DNA from: Megasphaera micronuciformis F0359
Lineage (GTDB): Bacteria; Bacillota; Negativicutes; Veillonellales; Megasphaeraceae
DNA length: 64,000 bases
Direction of reading: 5' to 3'
Assembly: GCF_000165735.1 (NCBI RefSeq)
Contig: NZ_GL538185.1
Coordinates: 32,524-96,523 of the forward strand
The notes beneath the pieces are model-generated. The model ran no database searches. It worked only from the letters and a program-made list of their open reading frames with translations, and was not told the DNA's origin. Below are positions 62,489-64,000 of this stretch, one piece after another; position 1 is the first letter of the stretch; each line of letters opens with the position of its first letter. The translations under genes and the position numbers were made by a program.

Positions 62489-63868
62489 TTACTTCTTATA
62501 GGTATCGTCATTAACCCAATTTTCAATATTGCGCTGTTTAGCACGGCCGACAGCCAAGGACTTCGGCGGCACGTTCTTAGTAATCGTAGAACCCGCCCCG
62601 ACATACGCCGACTCGCCGATTTCTACAGGTGCAACTAAGTTGCTGTTACAGCCTACAAAAGCGTGGTTACCGATAGTCGTGCGATGTTTAACCTTGCCGT
62701 CATAGTTAACCGTAATCGTGCCGCAGCCGATATTGACACCGGCCCCCACATCGCTGTCACCGATATAGCTGAGATGCGGTAATTTCGTTCCTTCACCGAT
62801 ATGTGAATTCTTGACTTCCATAAAGTTCCCCACTTTTACATGGTCTTCAATATGGGTTTTCGGTCTGAAGTGAACGAAAGGACCGGCGGTCAGATTATTT
62901 TCTATCGTACAGTCATGAGCATAGGTGTATTGCAAGCTGTTACCGTCTCCCATGGCAACATTTGTCAATCGCACAAAGGGACCAATTTCACAATTCTCTC
63001 CGATTACCGTTCGACCTTCCAAGACCGTGCCCGCATATAAAACCGTATCGCGCCCGACCGTTACCGTAGTTTCCACATACGTATTGGACGGATCCTGTAC
63101 CGTAACGCCTTCTGTCATTAACTCTTCCAGTTTGCGTTCTCGCAAAATTTTTTCCGCCTGGGCCAACTGTAATCTGGAGTTGACACCCAAAGTTTCTCTA
63201 TAATCTTCAGCCGCTACGGCGCTTACCGTCTTACCGTCAGCAACAAGCATGCCGATAATGTCGGTTAAATAATACTCGCCTTGGGCATTATTATTGCCGA
63301 TGCGATGTAACAACTCCCATAATTCGGGTAATTCAAAGCAATAAATTCCCGCATTGACTTCGTTTACAGCCAGTTCCTGCGAAGTACCGTCTTTTTGTTC
63401 GACAATCTTCGAAACCTTTCCGTCCGCACTTCGAATAACCCGGCCGTATCCTGTAGGGTCAGGCATACAGGCTGTCAAAACTGTAGCCGATGCTTGCGTC
63501 TTTTTATGACAATCCAAGAGGGCCCGGAATGTTTCTGTCCGTACTAACGGGGTGTCGCCGCACGTAACAAGCAAGATCCCTTTTTCGCCTTGCAATAAAG
63601 ATTCGGCTTGCAACACGGCATGGCCCGTGCCGAGCTGCTCCTTCTGGACAACGGTCTCCGCCGTCTCGCCTACATAGGCCGTAACCGCTTCCGCTCCGAA
63701 ACCGACAACCACGATTTCCCGCTTTGTTCCGGCATCTTTTACCGCCCGCAACACTTGTCCGACCATGGGGACGCCGCCGGCCTTATGCAAGACCTTCGGC
63801 AATTTAGACTTCATACGAGTCCCTTTACCGGCAGCCAGAACCAGTGCAATTACCTCTTCCATCTTCAT
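62489..63868 (-). CDS. glmU: Bifunctional GlmU (GlcN-1-P acetyltransferase / GlcNAc-1-P uridylyltransferase)
   Basis: Makes UDP-GlcNAc for peptidoglycan and other envelope glycans. The 459-residue protein has the nucleotidyltransferase signature LAAGKGTRMKSKLPKVLH, GDTPLV, a linker helix, and a C-terminal left-handed beta-helix acetyltransferase with the HLSYIGDSDVG catalytic region. AGGAGG lies 4 nt before the first ATG. First gene of the glmU-prs-pth group. Confidence 0.96.
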   Translation of the reverse strand: MKMEEVIALVLAAGKGTRMKSKLPKVLHKAGGVPMVGQVLRAVKDAGTKREIVVVGFGAEAVTAYVGETAETVVQKEQLGTGHAVLQAESLLQGEKGILLVTCGDTPLVRTETFRALLDCHKKTQASATVLTACMPDPTGYGRVIRSADGKVSKIVEQKDGTSQELAVNEVNAGIYCFELPELWELLHRIGNNNAQGEYYLTDIIGMLVADGKTVSAVAAEDYRETLGVNSRLQLAQAEKILRERKLEELMTEGVTVQDPSNTYVETTVTVGRDTVLYAGTVLEGRTVIGENCEIGPFVRLTNVAMGDGNSLQYTYAHDCTIENNLTAGPFVHFRPKTHIEDHVKVGNFMEVKNSHIGEGTKLPHLSYIGDSDVGAGVNIGCGTITVNYDGKVKHRTTIGNHAFVGCNSNLVAPVEIGESAYVGAGSTITKNVPPKSLAVGRAKQRNIENWVNDDTYKK

Positions 63869-63975
63869 CGAGCCTCCTGCTACGAATAACTGTCTAATGC
63901 CTTATAAGGATACCACAAAATCCGCGGAAAATACATACTTTTACGTAAACGGACCTATAAAACACGGCAAATCAT

Positions 63976-63999
63976 AACCACCCGTTAAACGGGTGGTTT
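63976..63999. terminator. Terminator-like inverted repeat at the window edge
   Basis: AACCACCCGT pairs with ACGGGTGGTT around a few bases. No clear T run follows in the minus direction. It may end a gene beyond the window. The rest of the 107 bp up to the glmU start shows no gene. Confidence 0.45.
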
Positions 64000-64000
64000 G

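Overview
The window reads as chromosomal DNA of an anaerobic, low-to-mid GC Bacillota bacterium, most likely a diderm of the Negativicutes (Veillonella/Megasphaera/Dialister relatives). This rests on the Firmicutes-type order yybS-gdpP-rplI-lonC-dnaB, RNase J, DUF951 next to mscS, a yaaO-like decarboxylase next to tmk, rubrerythrin, the [FeFe]-hydrogenase maturase HydE, PEP synthase, many Fe-S proteins and selenium metabolism. The genus is a guess. I see no phage, insertion sequence, CRISPR array or rRNA. Most genes lie on the minus strand.

Layout. 1-9.2 kb: partial ppsA; a class A penicillin-binding protein; a thiamine-precursor transporter under a TPP riboswitch; a MacAB-like three-gene exporter. 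9.2-16.8 kb: a DUF3829 lipoprotein, purB and a selenium block (yedE, a TusA/YedF-like carrier, a DUF3343 carrier, selD) flanked by two cysteine desulfurase paralogues; selD is itself a selenoprotein with an in-frame UGA. 16.8-19.6 kb: an overlapping operon of a Tat-exported ModA-like binding protein, a NapH-like membrane polyferredoxin and a NifB-type radical SAM protein with no nitrogenase genes nearby, followed by a decayed duplicate of the polyferredoxin 3' end. 20.2-20.8 kb: six tRNA genes.

20.9-29.4 kb: tmk, a decarboxylase, a NUDIX protein, pyridoxal kinase, a polar amino acid ABC transporter, a GntR regulator and a QueG-like protein. 29.4-37.8 kb: the replication, translation and c-di-AMP block plus RNase J. 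38-44.2 kb: a secreted protein, thiD, sixA, and a metal block with an SmtB-like repressor, a beta-lactamase-fold protein, a Fur-family regulator, a zinc-type ABC transporter and a wrecked Nramp pseudogene. 44.2-50.5 kb: ilvD, a universal stress protein and an envelope glycan gene set. 51-58 kb: tRNA-Ser, split chromate transporter, hydE, uracil permease, ftsW/rodA, trmB, DUF951, mscS. 58-64 kb: a HAAS-domain pair, rubrerythrin behind a long palindrome, a D,D-carboxypeptidase, pth, prs and glmU.

The genes fit an obligately fermentative anaerobe that invests in Fe-S and selenium chemistry, metal homeostasis and envelope upkeep. The strongest candidate for an undescribed system is the NifB-like/NapH-like/Tat-binding-protein operon at 16852-19305. 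The selenoprotein selD and its carrier cluster come next.
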